A stretch of DNA of 64,000 nt from Edaphochlamys debaryana. Lineage: Eukaryota > Chlorophyta > Chlorophyceae > Chlamydomonadales. This document shows, piece after piece, positions 1 to 12,400 of the stretch. The position numbers and the translations under genes are program-made. The DNA lies in assembly GCA_016858145.1 (NCBI GenBank), contig JAEHOE010000147.1, positions 1-64,000 of the forward strand, in the 5' to 3' direction. Position 1 is the stretch's first letter; every line of letters starts with the position of its first letter. The notes under the pieces were generated by a model. It saw only the letters and a list, made by a program, of their open reading frames with translations, searched no databases and was not told the DNA's origin.

Positions 1-77
1 TGGAGCACACGCTGGCCTCTCCCTCCCTCCCCTCCCTTACCCCCTCTCCCTCTCCTACCCCCCCCTCCCCCCCCCAG

Positions 78-1547
78 CTGCTGGTGCTCATCCCCAACTA
101 CCTGGAGCACACGCTGGCCGGCATCGCCATGCTGCGGGCCTTCATGGCGGGCACGCACGGGCGATGGAAGGTGGTGGCGGCGGTGCCGCTGCTGCCCTTC
201 ACGTGAGGGGGGGGGCCAGGGGGGCCGGGGGAAGGGGGGTGAAGCGGAGGGGTGTGCAAGATGAAGGGGCGGGGCGAGATGTCTTCGGAGCGGCGAAAGG
301 TCATGGGGCCTGTGTGGGGGGTGATTGGCGGTGCAGTGTCGAGCTCTACATAGCGCAGGCCAACCTCTGCCGCCCCCGTCACGGCACTTCCCTGTCACGG
401 CACTTCCCTGTCACTCTCGTCACTCGCTTACAAGCCCTACCCCCCTTTCATGGCCCCGCCTCCCTTTCCCCTTCACGCCCCTCCCCCCCCCCCCAGCATG
501 GCCTCCCTGTACCTGTGCTGGGGCTTCGTGGCGTACCCCTTCGGACTGGCGGACGTGGGGCCCATGAGCTGGGCCAAGTGGGTGGCGGGGGAGGAGGGGG
601 GGGGGAGGGGGCGGGGGGGAATGAAGGGGAGCGGGGGCGGAGGTGGGAATTGCGTACCAGCGGCATCAGGTCTCTGCGAGGGTCTTGGTGAGCCTCTGTC
701 CACAAAACCAGGCGGCGTGAGGTGGCGGATACGCGCGCCGCCCGCGCTCCCTGTGGGGGCCGCCAGCCCACCCCCGCCCGTCGTGCCCCCCCCCCACCTC
801 CCCATTCCTTGGCGTCGGCGCGATCCCGCTCAGCAGCAGACACCCCACCTCCCCCCCCCCAGGTTCATCGACCTGATGGACTCGTGCGGCGTGCTGAGCA
901 GCACCTGCTGGGCCATCTTCTCCTCGCTGGCCTACTGGGAGGGCAACTCGGTGTCCACGTCCTACCAGTACTTCAACACGGTAAGGGGGGGTGGGGTGTG
1001 GAGTGGTGGGGGAGGGGGAGGGGAGGGTGGTTGTGGATGGGGAGAGGGGCAGAGAGGGAGGGTTCGAGCGACGGGGAGCAGCTGCAGCGCATAGTCCTGG
1101 AGGGGGCCTGCTGGGACACCACCTCCTGACCCTCATCCCCTCGCTGATCCCCCCCTCCCCTCCCCCTCCCCCCTGTCAGGACATCTTCCTGGGCATGATG
1201 CTCATGTGCTTCACAGACCTGCTCTCCACCATGCACCACCTGGCGTCCACGCTGCAGGCGAGCAGGGGGCGGGGGGGGGCCGGGGGGCCAGCCTGGACAG
1301 GCGCGAGCAGGGGAAGGAGCAAGGGTGCGTGGTCCGCGGGGCGGAGCTGGGCCTTCATGAGAGTTGATGGGACGTTCCTTTCCCCCTCACGACCCTTACC
1401 TCCAGCCCCCCTCTCCCCCTCTCTCTCGCCCCCACCCCCCAGGTCCCCTTCAAGCAGTGGCTGCGCAAGGAGCTGGACGTGCGGCGGGAGGTGCCGGTGG
1501 TGGTGGACAAGAGCCACCGCCTGGAGCTGGGGGACATGAGGCTGTGA
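78..1547 (+). CDS. 3' end of polytopic membrane protein gene, copy 1 (partial)
   Basis: Five exons chain in phase: 78-202, 497-577, 863-980, 1180-1257 and 1443-1547 (TGA). The gene is cut by the window start; exons 78-202 onward match exons 8-12 of the full copy at 45217-46723. The encoded 168 or so residues hold about four hydrophobic helices followed by a short charged C-terminal tail ending DMRL. The fourth intron starts with GC (donor GCGAGC after CTGCAG). Codons are intact here, unlike the full copy, which has a frameshift in the exon equivalent to 863-980. I do not recognise the membrane domain as a named family. The function is unknown; an N-terminal LRR-like ectodomain is inferred from the other copy only. 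Confidence 0.7.
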
Positions 1548-1552
1548 GGGGC

Positions 1553-1655
1553 CCAGGCGGGGCCCAAGCGGGCCCAGGGGGGTCCACATGGGGTCCAGGT
1601 GGGGTCCAGGCGGGGGCCAGTTGGGTTTCCGGTGGGGTCCAGGTGGAGCCATGAG
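1553..1655. repeat. GGGTCCAGG-type minisatellite after stop codon
   Basis: Imperfect repeats built on GGGTCCAGGTG and GGGCCCA lie immediately after the TGA of copy 1. The same repeat follows the other two copies at about 4655-4745 and 46724-46800, so it belongs to the shared 3' UTR or flank of this gene family. Confidence 0.7.
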
Positions 1656-2480
1656 GCCCCAGCCAATCTAGGTAAAACCCGCCCCCTAGAGCCGTGGAGC
1701 AGGCGGCTGTGAGGTTTGTGGGGGCTGTGCGTGCGGGGCCCACCCGACCAGGGGGCAGCACGGATAGATAGGGCTCGTGATGTGTCCTGAGGGGTCATGC
1801 ATGCAGCCTGTGCGCGGTGTAGCCACCGCCTGGATCTAGATGTAGATCTGGATCTGGAGCTCATCTGGTTCTGGGGGTGCTCTTGGCGGCCGTGAGGCAA
1901 GGTCTGGAGCTGGTGGCGTGCAGATGGAAGCAGGGTGCATGATGGAAGGGGACAGGTTGCTTGGTTGCAGAGCGGCGGCGGGGGCGGCGTGCGGCGTGCG
2001 GCGTGCGACGGGATGATAGATAAACTGTGGCTGCTGATGGATTCTCCCAACCGAGGCCGCCAAGGGGCTGTGCTGAGAGTGGGGACGGGCCGCGCGCGGA
2101 GGGCAGGGCGGCGGGCCCAGCTGTGCTATGGATGGATTGAGGCAGGGCTGCATGGATGCATGGATTGACGCGGGGTGGCACTACTACTCCGCACATGCAA
2201 TAGGGCATTCGGGGACGAAGGGGCGGATGGAGACCCGCTCTTTGATTGGGAGTAGCAGTGGGGATGGAGCGAGGCACTGCGGACCACGTGGCACGTACGG
2301 AGGGACCGCCACCCCCGTCCCCTGTACACACTCACACACACACACGTCATGTCAGCACATGCAATGCAAATATTCATTGCTGGGCGTGCATCCGGGGACG
2401 GAGGGACCAGGGGATAGGGGAATAGGGACTGGGGCATAGCTTCCGTGTCGTGCACCAGCAGCGAGGCTACCTAGCACTAC
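1656..2480. repeat. Duplicated 3' flank, copy 1 (no gene seen)
   Basis: This block matches about 4745-5440 with small indels, including the GATCT-rich stretch near 1830-1860 (4918-4945) and the CACGGAGCGGT motif near 2475 (5405). A related end piece occurs near 29845-29905. It was duplicated together with the last exon of the membrane-protein gene. No coding sequence is supported. Confidence 0.65.
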
Positions 2481-3892
2481 ACGGAGCGGTAAGGGCGGTC
2501 CGTCGGGACCAGGGGATCCCCACGGATGGATGGACGCACGTTGGGATCGACCACGCGCCTCCCTCGCCGCCCCCGACGGCGAAGGCCCCCTGGCGCCGCC
2601 GCCAATACATGCAGTGAAGAGGAGCGGCAGCGCCGATGTCGCGTGTTGATTGCGCGCTTGTCGACGTTTGTGCATCGAGTCGTGAGTGGTGCGCTCACAT
2701 CCCATTTTGCCCGTCCACAACTCTTGAAGGTAGCATGTAGCGACCAGCGAATGGGGCAGCGGAGGGGCTCCGCGTACTCCGTGCATGTCTGGGAAACGCA
2801 TCGGCAGTATCGGCAGTCGGCGGAAGGTCATCTGCTCCCGCTACGAACCCGAACACGAAACACATGCTGGCCGCCGCAGCTCGCAGGGGACACGCGGTGG
2901 CCCTCGTTGCCAGCTCTGCAGGATTACTTCGAATACTTCGAACGTTTACACCACCGTTACAACCGCCGCGCGCCTCCAGACAGCGCTCGAACAGCGTAGT
3001 TTTTTTGCGCTGGCATAACACACGTTGCTGGAGTTATCAGCACCTAACGTCTTGGTGCACAAACGTTGGTTTCACAACTGACAACGCCAGCCTGCCAACC
3101 GCCATTGATCGCGACTGCACAGAGTGGCACAGAGCTGCGCAAGTACATCAGCCAGTAGTATCTCCAGCACCGTGTGGGGGATGGGGGAGGGAGTGGGGAG
3201 AGTGCTCAGCCATCGCGTTGCTTGAAACCCATCAGGACTCTCGCGGACTGCTGCTGGAGGTGAAAGGTTGATCGGGTTGGCTGGCAGTTTGGCGCGCAAC
3301 GGCTCATCAATCCGCTTCCGGCGCACAAAGCTCTTGAAGAGGGGATAAAGTGAGCGGCCTGCAGCGCAGTGCTTAACTACGTGCAGCGCTCCGAGCGTGC
3401 CTGCGCAGGCGCATGCGCCCCGCCGTGCGCACCGCCTCCTGCTCGTTCGACTTGCACTTTTCACATCTACGCCGCATTATCAGCCGACACCTGCAAAGCC
3501 AGAACTTGTAAGCAGCGCGACTCGAGAGCAGGGGTACAGAAGTTGGGTTGATTGCTTGGTTGACATGTGCTTGTTGATTGGTGCGCAACGCTTCCTCCCG
3601 AAGGCCCAACCCGACGCCAACGCCTTGATTCTGCAGGCTCAAATGCGGTGTCCCATACCTAAAGCCCCGGATGCGCACCCCCCACCCCCCAATCATCTGG
3701 AGCACACGCGGGCCCCCTCCCTCCTTAGATCCGCCCTCACCTTCCCATCCCTCTCCTACCCGACCCGACCCGAATAACCTCGCCCAACCTCCTTCCCAGA
3801 CCTTTGTCCTGCCTACCTATAACCTCGCCCAACTTCCTCCCTCAAGCTTCGTCCTACGTCCATCCCCCACCCCCTCTCCCCCAGCTGCTGGT
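2481..3892. other. Intergenic stretch, nothing recognised
   Basis: Locally lower GC with scattered short open frames and no convincing exon or motif. Near 3695-3720 there is a weak fragment of the exon head that is intact at 3988 (GGAGCACACG). Confidence 0.4.
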
Positions 3893-4654
3893 GCTCATCC
3901 CCAACTACCTGGAGCACACGCTGGCCTCCCCTCCCTCCCCTCCCTTACCCCCTCTCCCTCTCCTATCCCCCCCCTCCCCCCCCCCAGCTGCTGGTGCTCA
4001 TCCCCAACTACCTGGAGCACACGCTGGCCGGCATCGCCATGCTGCGGGCCTTCGGACGTGGGGCCATTAGCGCAGCGGGTGACGGGGAGGAGGAGGGGCA
4101 CGGGTAGCGGGAAGAGATGTCGGAGACCTGTGTTCCAAAGCTACTTTGCGCTTGCTTGGATACCGTGGAGCTCTGTCCGTCCTTCATCCCGGTCCCTCTT
4201 GCCCTCTTGCCCCGTCCCGCACAGCCCCCCTGTCTCCTTCGACATTTTCTCCACCATGCACCATGCACCATGCACCTGGCCCCAACGCTGCAGGCAAGTG
4301 GGGGGCCGGTTGGGGCAGGAGCAGGGGGAGGAGCAGGCGGCTGCAGGAGACTGCTGAGGGCTCCATGCGACATAAGAACTGAGCTGAGCTTCTTCAATCC
4401 CTATGGGGCCGGCACGGGAGAGGATGTATGGGGGCTGCGGGAGACGATGTGGGTTGCCGCGCCGCACCCGCTACATCCGTACCTCCCCCGCTCAGTTTGA
4501 TACACACCCGTCGAGCGCCCCTCTCTCCCCCCACACCTCCCCCCCCCAGGTCCCCTTCAAGCAGTGGCTGCGCAAGGAGCTGGACGTGCGGCGGGAGGTG
4601 CCGGTGGTGGTGGACAAGAGCCACCGCCTGGAGCTGGGGGACATGAGGCTGTGA
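3893..4654 (+). pseudogene. Decayed copy 2 of the membrane-protein 3' end
   Basis: Remnants of the same exons as copy 1 are present. The exon head (acceptor plus LLVLIPNYLEHT) occurs twice, at 3893 and 3988. After MLRAF at about 4051 the sequence jumps straight into a remnant of the next exon (GGACGTGGGGCC), so the exon-intron-exon stretch between is deleted. The exon with the Met-His-rich helix survives only as a degenerate ACCATGCACC repeat near 4252-4290. Its downstream border is a canonical GC donor (GCAAGT). The last exon, 4550-4654, is intact and identical in sequence to the other copies. The missing exon equivalent to 863-980 argues for a pseudogene. Confidence 0.75.
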
Positions 4655-5440
4655 GGGGCCCAGGCGGGGCCCAAGCGGGCCCAGGGGGGGTCCACATGGG
4701 GTCCAGGCGGGGTCCAGGTGGGGTCCAGGCGGGGTCCCAGCCAAGCTGGGTGAAACCCGCTCATGGAGCCGTGGAGCAGGCGGCTGTGAGGTTTGTGGGG
4801 GTAGTGGGGGCTGTGCGTGCGGGGCCCACCCAACCAGGGGGCAGCACGGATAGATAGGGCTCGTGATGTGTCCTGAGGGGTCATGCATGCAGCCTGTGCG
4901 CGGTATAGCCACCGCCTGGATCTAGATGTAGATCTGGATCTGGAACTGATCTGGTTCTGGACGGGGGTGCTCTTGGCGGCCGTGAGGCAAGATGTGGAGC
5001 TGGTGGCGTGCAGCTTGCGGCGGTGTGCATGATGGAAGGGGCCAGGTTGCTTGGCTGCAGAGCGGCGGCCGGGGCGGCGTGCGAGGGGATGACGGATAGA
5101 ATGTGGCTGCTGACAGATTGACCCAACCTACCGAGGCTGCCAAGGGGCTGTGCTGAGAGTGGGGGCTGCGCGCGCAGGACACTCAGGGCGGTGGGTGCTG
5201 TGTTGTGGCTAGAGGGCTGGTGACGGGGGCGGAGCACGGAGCCTCCATGACGGAGGGAGCCACGCGCGAAGGCCACCCTGGCCGCGGTCAGCACATGCAA
5301 TTCAGATCATTATTGCTGGGAATGCAGCCGGGGAGGAACCAGGGGACGAGGGCATAGCGTCCTTGTCGTGCACAAGTAGCGAGGGTACCTTGCACTACAT
5401 ACACGGAGCGGTGCCCGGGGACACACGGCGCGCCGCCCCG
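4655..5440. repeat. Duplicated 3' flank, copy 2
   Basis: Second copy of the 1548-2480 flank: minisatellite, GATCT-rich stretch, and the CACGGAGCGGT end piece near 5405. No coding sequence is supported. Confidence 0.65.
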
Positions 5441-6403
5441 CGCCCCTGATGGCCCAAGCACCAGTACGGCAGATAACAAAAGTCACCATAGTAACCATAG
5501 TCACAGACGCCAGGTGGCACCAACCCGCCAGCCTCACGTTCCCATGCACTGCCTGTTCATCGGCCGGTCAGCCCATGGAAGCAACAGCCACACATACAAA
5601 GCACACTCAGGATGTAGACCCCAGCATGCCGGCATACCGGTAGCCGGCGGGCACAGCTGCACAGCCAGCAGCCCACCTATCTTTGTGTCCCTCGGACCGC
5701 AAGCCCTGCCCTTGCGCCTTCCCACTGGGATCTGGCAGATCAAGGATATCTTTCATGACGATGAACGAACCCAGCCCAGGCCCAGCCCAGGCCCTCCCTT
5801 GTCAGTAGAAGGTAGGCCTGTTCGTGCGTGCGAGCCATTGCCAATCCCGCATTGACTTGGGCATCGTCGTGTCTTGCGTCTTGCGCACCCATCCATCCAC
5901 CTCAACTAAATCCAATCATTCAAAAGACAGACCTGCATGCAGCCGCAGTACCCTGAATGTTGTTTCATGATGCGCAGCCGCTCCCACTACTCCCACGTAC
6001 AAGTGGGTTGTAAAGCAGTAAGCAATTAGCGAGCTGCTATCCGGAAGCCTCTCGAGCCCCCTCTCCCTTCGACCCCACGAATCCAGCCACGTCATTCAAC
6101 ACCGCCGACATGCATAAATCTCACATAAGGCTACCTATCATCAGAAGCATTTGAGGGCGAGGTCGGTTGGCAAGTCCCTGCAAGGCCCGTTGACATGCAT
6201 CGGTCAATCCATGCGCTCCGCCCATTATTCTTGATTGCTCCCAGATTGGGAGGCGCACGTAAACAGGCTGCCGGGGCTCTCATCAAACAGGAGGCCTACG
6301 CTCCAAACACCGCTTCAGACCCCCAAGACCTACCACAACTTGCCCCGCTCATTTCTGTCACATGCTCGCATAGTCATGAACGCATAAAGGTTTGCTTCGA
6401 TAA
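5441..6403. other. Intergenic stretch between convergent gene ends
   Basis: Lower GC than the genes. It lies between the membrane-protein remnant (+) and the end of the phosphodiesterase gene (-), so it should hold 3' UTR/terminator sequence of the latter. No exon or RNA gene recognised. Confidence 0.4.
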
Positions 6404-9400
6404 TCAATCGTGTGCTTCAATCACAACGACCGGCACCGGCACGACCGGCTCCTCAGACGCTCGCTTGGACGCCGAAACTTTGGGCAGGGGCACGGCCGAG
6501 GGCTGACCCGACCCCGCCTGCTGCCCCTCCTGCACCTCCTTCCAGTGGGCGTAGTTGGCTTCAAAGCACGCCTGGATCGGTCGGGCGCCCGGGAAGGCCT
6601 CGCCCAGGGTCCGGATGAGCGGCAGAGCCACAAAGTCATAAAATCCCACCTGTTGAGGGCGGGAAGGGGGCGGGGAGGGGGTGGGGGGAAGGGGGTGAAT
6701 CGGGAAGTGAAGGGGAAGGGAAGGTGTTGGGCGAAGGCCGTGGCGCAGCAGCATGGGCCGTACCGGGCAGCGAGGTCTCTTTATGGCTCCTTAAGGCGGC
6801 GCCATACCCGCTCTTCGTAAGACAGCCACAGCGCACCTGGCTCTTGCTGGCCCCCTGCTTGGAGCGGTCGAAGAGCGGGCTGATGGGCAGCCCCAGCGCC
6901 TTCTCCCTGTCTCCCTGCAGGAAGAACTCCTCCTCCAGCGCCGCCAGCCAGCGCTTGTGCACCTCCAGCTCCGAGCCCAGGTGGCCCAGGTCCGCGGCCT
7001 TGAGGCACATCTGCGGGGGGGGCACACAGAGAGGGGGGAAGGAGGAAAGGAGGGGGGAGAATGAAGGGGCAGGTGGAGTTAGTCGACTTAGCTACCCGTC
7101 CCGACGGGCCGGTCAATGTACGCCGGCGACGTGGGCAGGGGCCGGGGACTCGGGGAGTGCGGACCCGGGCGGGGAGGCAGCCCGCCGCGGAGGCGTTTTG
7201 GAGCTTTGAAGCGCGCGGGCCGCCGTCTGTCAAGCCCGTGAGGCGCGGGCATAGGCAGAAGAGAGAGAGCACGAGTCCCTCCAGTCGACCCTTGCGCCCT
7301 GCCTCCGGCAAGCTGAGCACGCAGCCTCTCCGCCTCATCCAGAGGCCCACGGGCGGGCCGCCCTCGCGTGTTACCCATACACACACACGCACCGCCGAAG
7401 TCCCTTCTCTCCCCACCGTACGTTACGCCCACCTGCAAAGTGAGCAGCCTCTCCGCCTCGTCCAAGGGCGCGGGCCCCGTTGGCCCGTTCCCCGCAGGCG
7501 CGTCGGCCGCAGCGTCAGGCGCCCGACCGCCGCCGGTGTTGCGTTCACTGCGAGTAGTAGAGCGAGGCGAGAAGGCGTTGTGGTCAGCAGCTTAAGGTCA
7601 GCTGCAAAATGCAAGGTAATCGGAGGGAGCTTTCCACCAAGGCGAGCAAGCAAGGTGGCAAGAGCTTGTGGTGGGATAGCTGCACGTGCAACCCGCAGGT
7701 TTCGGCGGCCAGGCCGAGGACGCAGAGTATCACGGGCTGCATGCTGGGGGTGCTCACCTTGGGCTAATCCCTCGCGACGTGCTCTCCCCCTCCATCATGG
7801 GCCTCCGTACCGCCTTGTACTGCGCTATCATGGCAAAGTGCTGCTTCATGTCGGTGCCCAGGACCAAGTCAATCACCTGCGGGAGGGGTAAAGGGCGGGG
7901 AAACAAGGCGTGTGTATGGGCGTGTCAGCGTGTCGTACAGAGAGCATGGCGAAGTGCTGCTTCATCTAGGTGCCCAGGACCAGATCGATCAGGCACCTGG
8001 GGGACGAGATGGGTGGGCAGTGGGGAGCGAGGGGTATTGACACCAGGAAAGTTCCGGGAGGAGTCCGAGGGCTTGTGTGTATTGTGTGTACGCACCGCCC
8101 AGACCGTGTCATGCTCCCTAGCTACTGCCCTCGCTCCACAATGTGTGCCCAGCCGCGCACTACACGCACTATCTTCCTCAGGGCCATCCGCTGCTCCTTG
8201 CTGAGCGGCGCCAGCGCGTCCAGCTCGGGTCACAGCACGGCCGGCATGCCCATACACACGCCATGTTTACCCCCCGCCCCCCGCCCCCACCAGCTTCCTC
8301 AGCGCCGACCGCTGCTCCTTGCTGAGCGGCGCCAGAGCGTCCAGCTCTGGCCGCTCCGCTATCAGCGTGAAGGCCGCAGAGGCGTGGTGTGACTCCAGGG
8401 GGGACTTGTCGTTGTAGCGCAGGGCCAGGGGCGCTGACGTGGCCACCAGGAAGTCCCCAGTCAGGCCGGGGTGGCCCAGGTCGTGGACCATCTGGGGGAG
8501 GGATGGAGGTAGGGTGCAGGAAGGAATCAAGCCATCCGCCCGTACAAACACACTCTCACGCTCATCACCCAACCTGGCCCCTGCCTCGCCACTCACCGCC
8601 GCCATGTACGCCGCCAGCAGCCCCAGGGGGTCCAGGTAGTGGTCCGTCAGCCGGGCGCCCATCAGCAGCACGTGCAGCGAGCGCAGCACGTCCGCAGCGT
8701 GCGTGGCGTTATGGTAGGGGTTGTCGGTGTAGCCCGCCTCCAGGGTGCGGAGGAGCCGGGCCAGGGTGGTGGGCTTGAGGCCGAAGCGGGACACCAGGCC
8801 CTCCTTGACGCACAGGAAGAACCCCAGGGTCGACAGCGCGTGGCCCCCCGAGGCCTCGGCCAGCTGGAACATGTCGAACTGCCACTGCCCCGGGGAGGCG
8901 GCCACGGCCAGGAGGGCCTCCACCTGGGGGCAATCAGGGAGCATGGCACAACCAGCACGGGCGTTGGGGGAGCAGGGATTGAAGTGACGAAGGCACTGGG
9001 CCTGGGGCATAGGCCCTATCGTAAAGCTACAGGCACATCGACCTCGGCTGCTGGTCTCTTGAGCTTTCTGAGCGAGCGGGCCAGTCGGGCCCCGACCCCC
9101 TGCTACGCACCTGATCAATAACGGGCGGCGGTGGGGCCGGAAGAGTGAGCGGAGAGAGGCTGGCTGCGCCCGGCTGAGGCTGCGGCTGCGGTGCGCCGTT
9201 GGCCAGCCCCTCCCCCGCCTCGCTGTTCTGCTGGCTATCGGTACGCAGTACGCAGCTGGCGCCGCCAGCCGCACCCGCCATGGACCGGGCAATGCCTGTT
9301 GTCGACACCCGGCCGGTCGACCCCCCAAGGCCGTCAGTAGCGTCCAGCGCGGCCGGTGACGTCAGCCCCGGCAGCACACCCCGGCGGCCGCTCGTCGGCA

Positions 9401-12400
9401 AGCGGCGCGGCGACGAGGGCACCAGCGTAGCCCCCTGGCCAGAGCCGGCTCCAGCAACCGCGGTCGGGAGGAGCACGCTACCGCTGGTTACGCTGGTTGC
9501 GGCGCCCATGCCCGTGCCGTTGGCGGTACGGGCGGGGCAGAGCAGCCGCGAGCCCATGCCCCTGCCGAGCCGCAGCCCGCCGGGCGTCTGCGTGCCGGCG
9601 ACCGTGCTGCCGCCGACGCTGCTGGCCGTTTCGTATTCGTCGCCGCAATCATCGGCAGCCGTAGACAAACCGTCGACGCCGGTCACGTGCTCGACTGGCG
9701 CGCTCGGCGTGCCCACGCCACTCGTGAGGCCCATGCCAAGCGTGGACTCGGCTCGAACGTCGTCGGTGCCCGGGGTAGACTTAGGCCGGGACGTGGGCTG
9801 CTGCGTCGCGGTGCCCGTCATGCGCGGGCCCTCCCAGCCGCCCGCCATAGAGGCCTTGCCGTGCGTCGAAACATCGGCGGTTGGCAGCTCCAGGAGAAGC
9901 GCAGCAGGCTGCGGCGCGGCCGAGTCTGAGAGCACGAACAAGAGGGCGCGCTGCAGGGCGGTGCGCTCCTTGCCAGGCTGGCCAGTGGTGAAGCGGGCTG
10001 ACGTGGAGGCGGAGGTGTGGAAGTCTTGGGTACTGGTCGCGAGGCTGAGGGAGAACTGGGAGCTGGCACTGCCGCTACGGGGCTGGACCTCCCGTGGGAA
10101 GCCTGGGCCCGGGTGGACCCATTGGTCGGCCGCACCGCCGGAGCCCCCAGCTGCTTGAGCAGAGCGCCTGCCACGTCGGACTGCGGTGGGGTGCGGGCAG
10201 GGGCAGGGGTGGGGTAGGTGGCCGGAATGGCGGATTGGTGGGGCCAGAAGTGGGCTGCTGGTGGCCCGGCGGGCAGGTTCGATCAAGAGTTCGTTGCAAC
10301 CCGGAAGAACCCGCGGTCCTGCCTGGACCGAATTCATTCCGTCTGCGGGAACCGTATGTAACGCGGGTGTGCCCGTCCCGTGGACCCCATGTCTATCTTC
10401 TTCCCCCTCCTCACGTCCAGGTTGGCGGCCTTGAGTTTCCCCCCCAGGTTGAAGGGCCGGTACACGTCCCTGTGGTGGTGAGTAGGGTCAAGCAAACGAG
10501 CATAGAGAAGAGCATAGAGAAGAGCATAGAGAAACGTCAGAAAGCCATACCGTGGTCCCTTATCCTAGCCTCAGCAGCACAGCACAGCGCCAGCCCCGCT
10601 CCCACCTGCCCTGGTGCAGCACGGTGCGCAGGAGCACCACGTCCCGCAGGTCCGGAGCCTCCCCCAGCAGCAGGCACGACAGCACGCCAGACAGCACGTC
10701 CGCAGGGGTGTCAGCTGGGGAGGGGAGGGGAGCGGCATAAGGAGGGTGACGTCGTCGTCATGCGTTGGAGAAGCCTTCGAGTGAGGGGCCATCCCAGCAC
10801 CCTACCTCATCCCCCCTGCCCCGCCCTTCCGCTCACCTCCGTCCACCTCCCGAGCGTGCTGCAGTGCGTCCTGCGCCTTGAGCCCGTCCAGCAGCTCCCG
10901 GGGCAGCAGCATGCGCAGGAGCATGCGGTTGCGCTGCCTGAGGGGGAGGGAGCACCAGGGTTGTGTGTGTTGGGTGTGTGTGTGTGTGGGGGGGGTGCGG
11001 TGGAGGAGTACGGCAGACGGCTGTAGCGTTAGAGGCCCACGGGCACGCACGGGAGTGCCTGCAGCCAGAGTAGTTGCACCTTGCCTGCCGCCGAGGGCCC
11101 GTTTTTGCCACCCAGCCGCGCTGCCTGCCACAGCAAGCGGCCCTACATACCGGGAGGCCAGCAGAGCGAAGAGCAGCATCGCCGCAGCCGCAGACACAAT
11201 GACCACCGCCGCGACCACTCCCCCGAACCAGGCGGGCATCCAGCTACCGCTCTGGGGGGCCAGGCGCAGGAACCACTGCGGGCAGGTGCGGAGGTTGGCG
11301 CGGGTAAGAGGGATTTACGCGGGCTGCAGGACGTGTGGATCGGGGGAATGAGAGAGGAGGCAGGTACGGATCGACCGGGCGGAATGAAGGCAAGTACGGT
11401 AGGCAACCCACCTCCACATTTAGGACGGGGATGGCCACCTCCACCGGATGCCGAAGCCGCATCCCCGCGCCGCCCCCGCTGCTGGCGAGCACGGTGCCCT
11501 CCACCCTCCCGTTCGCGGGTGGGGCAAAGAGCTCGAAGTCGTAACCGTCGGCTGCGAAGGTCTCGAGCGGAGAGGCCTCGCCTGGCGCGGATCGTGGGGC
11601 AGGGAGGGAGGGTGGGGCAGGGAGGGAGGGTGGGGGAGGGAGCAAGGTTGACGGGTTTGAGCCTCCGCGCTCAATCAGGCGTTGGGTCAGGAAGGCAAAA
11701 ACGCTCCGGGAATACGGACGGGAGTTGGGATTCTAGAAGCAAGAGACCTTGCAAAAAGGCACTGGCGCTGTCGGACCGAGCGGTGAGCCTGGTGGGAGAG
11801 CTGAGTGCCTGACGTCATCCGCGTGGCCAGTTGCGCACACACCCGCACACCTGTTGCCCCGTCGGAGGTATACACGCGCCCAACTGCATTGAGCAGGATG
11901 ACTGACACCGCGAAGCCCCAAAAGCGCGTCCGCGTGGCAGCGTCGTAGCCGCAGGGCGCGCCGCAGACGGGATTGGGCGTGTCTGGCAGTCCGAAGTCAT
12001 CTTCCGGTCCGGAAACCGGAACGCGGATTGCGGTCCGGACCACGATGTAAAACGACGTGTTTTTGGGGGTGGGTGCGAAGTCCACAAAGGGGCCCGCGAT
12101 TGAGATGCCCGGGTGTGCGGCGCTGTACAGTACGGATGAGGCTACTGGCTCGGGCACTACACGGCGTGGGAGGGGGGAAGGGGCGGGCAGGTTGGTGGGA
12201 CGATGGGCGCAACCATTACCAACCACCTCCCAACCGCCTAGCAACCGCCAACCGCCAACTGGCGCCCGCACGCACGTGAGAAGGCGTCCGCGCCCATCAA
12301 AAACTCGTTGCCCCGAAGCGGCTCCATGTGGCGGATCACACCCGCGGGGTTGAGTTGAATGTTCTGAAGGGCCCCGTGGGGTGCCTACGTGACGGGACGT

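Noticed and set aside
863..980. Frame giving VHRPDGLVRRAEQ in the membrane-protein exon
   Set aside because: Using the donor at 578 gives the phase that yields a hydrophobic helix (FIDLMDSCGVLSS) and keeps the rest of the chain open.
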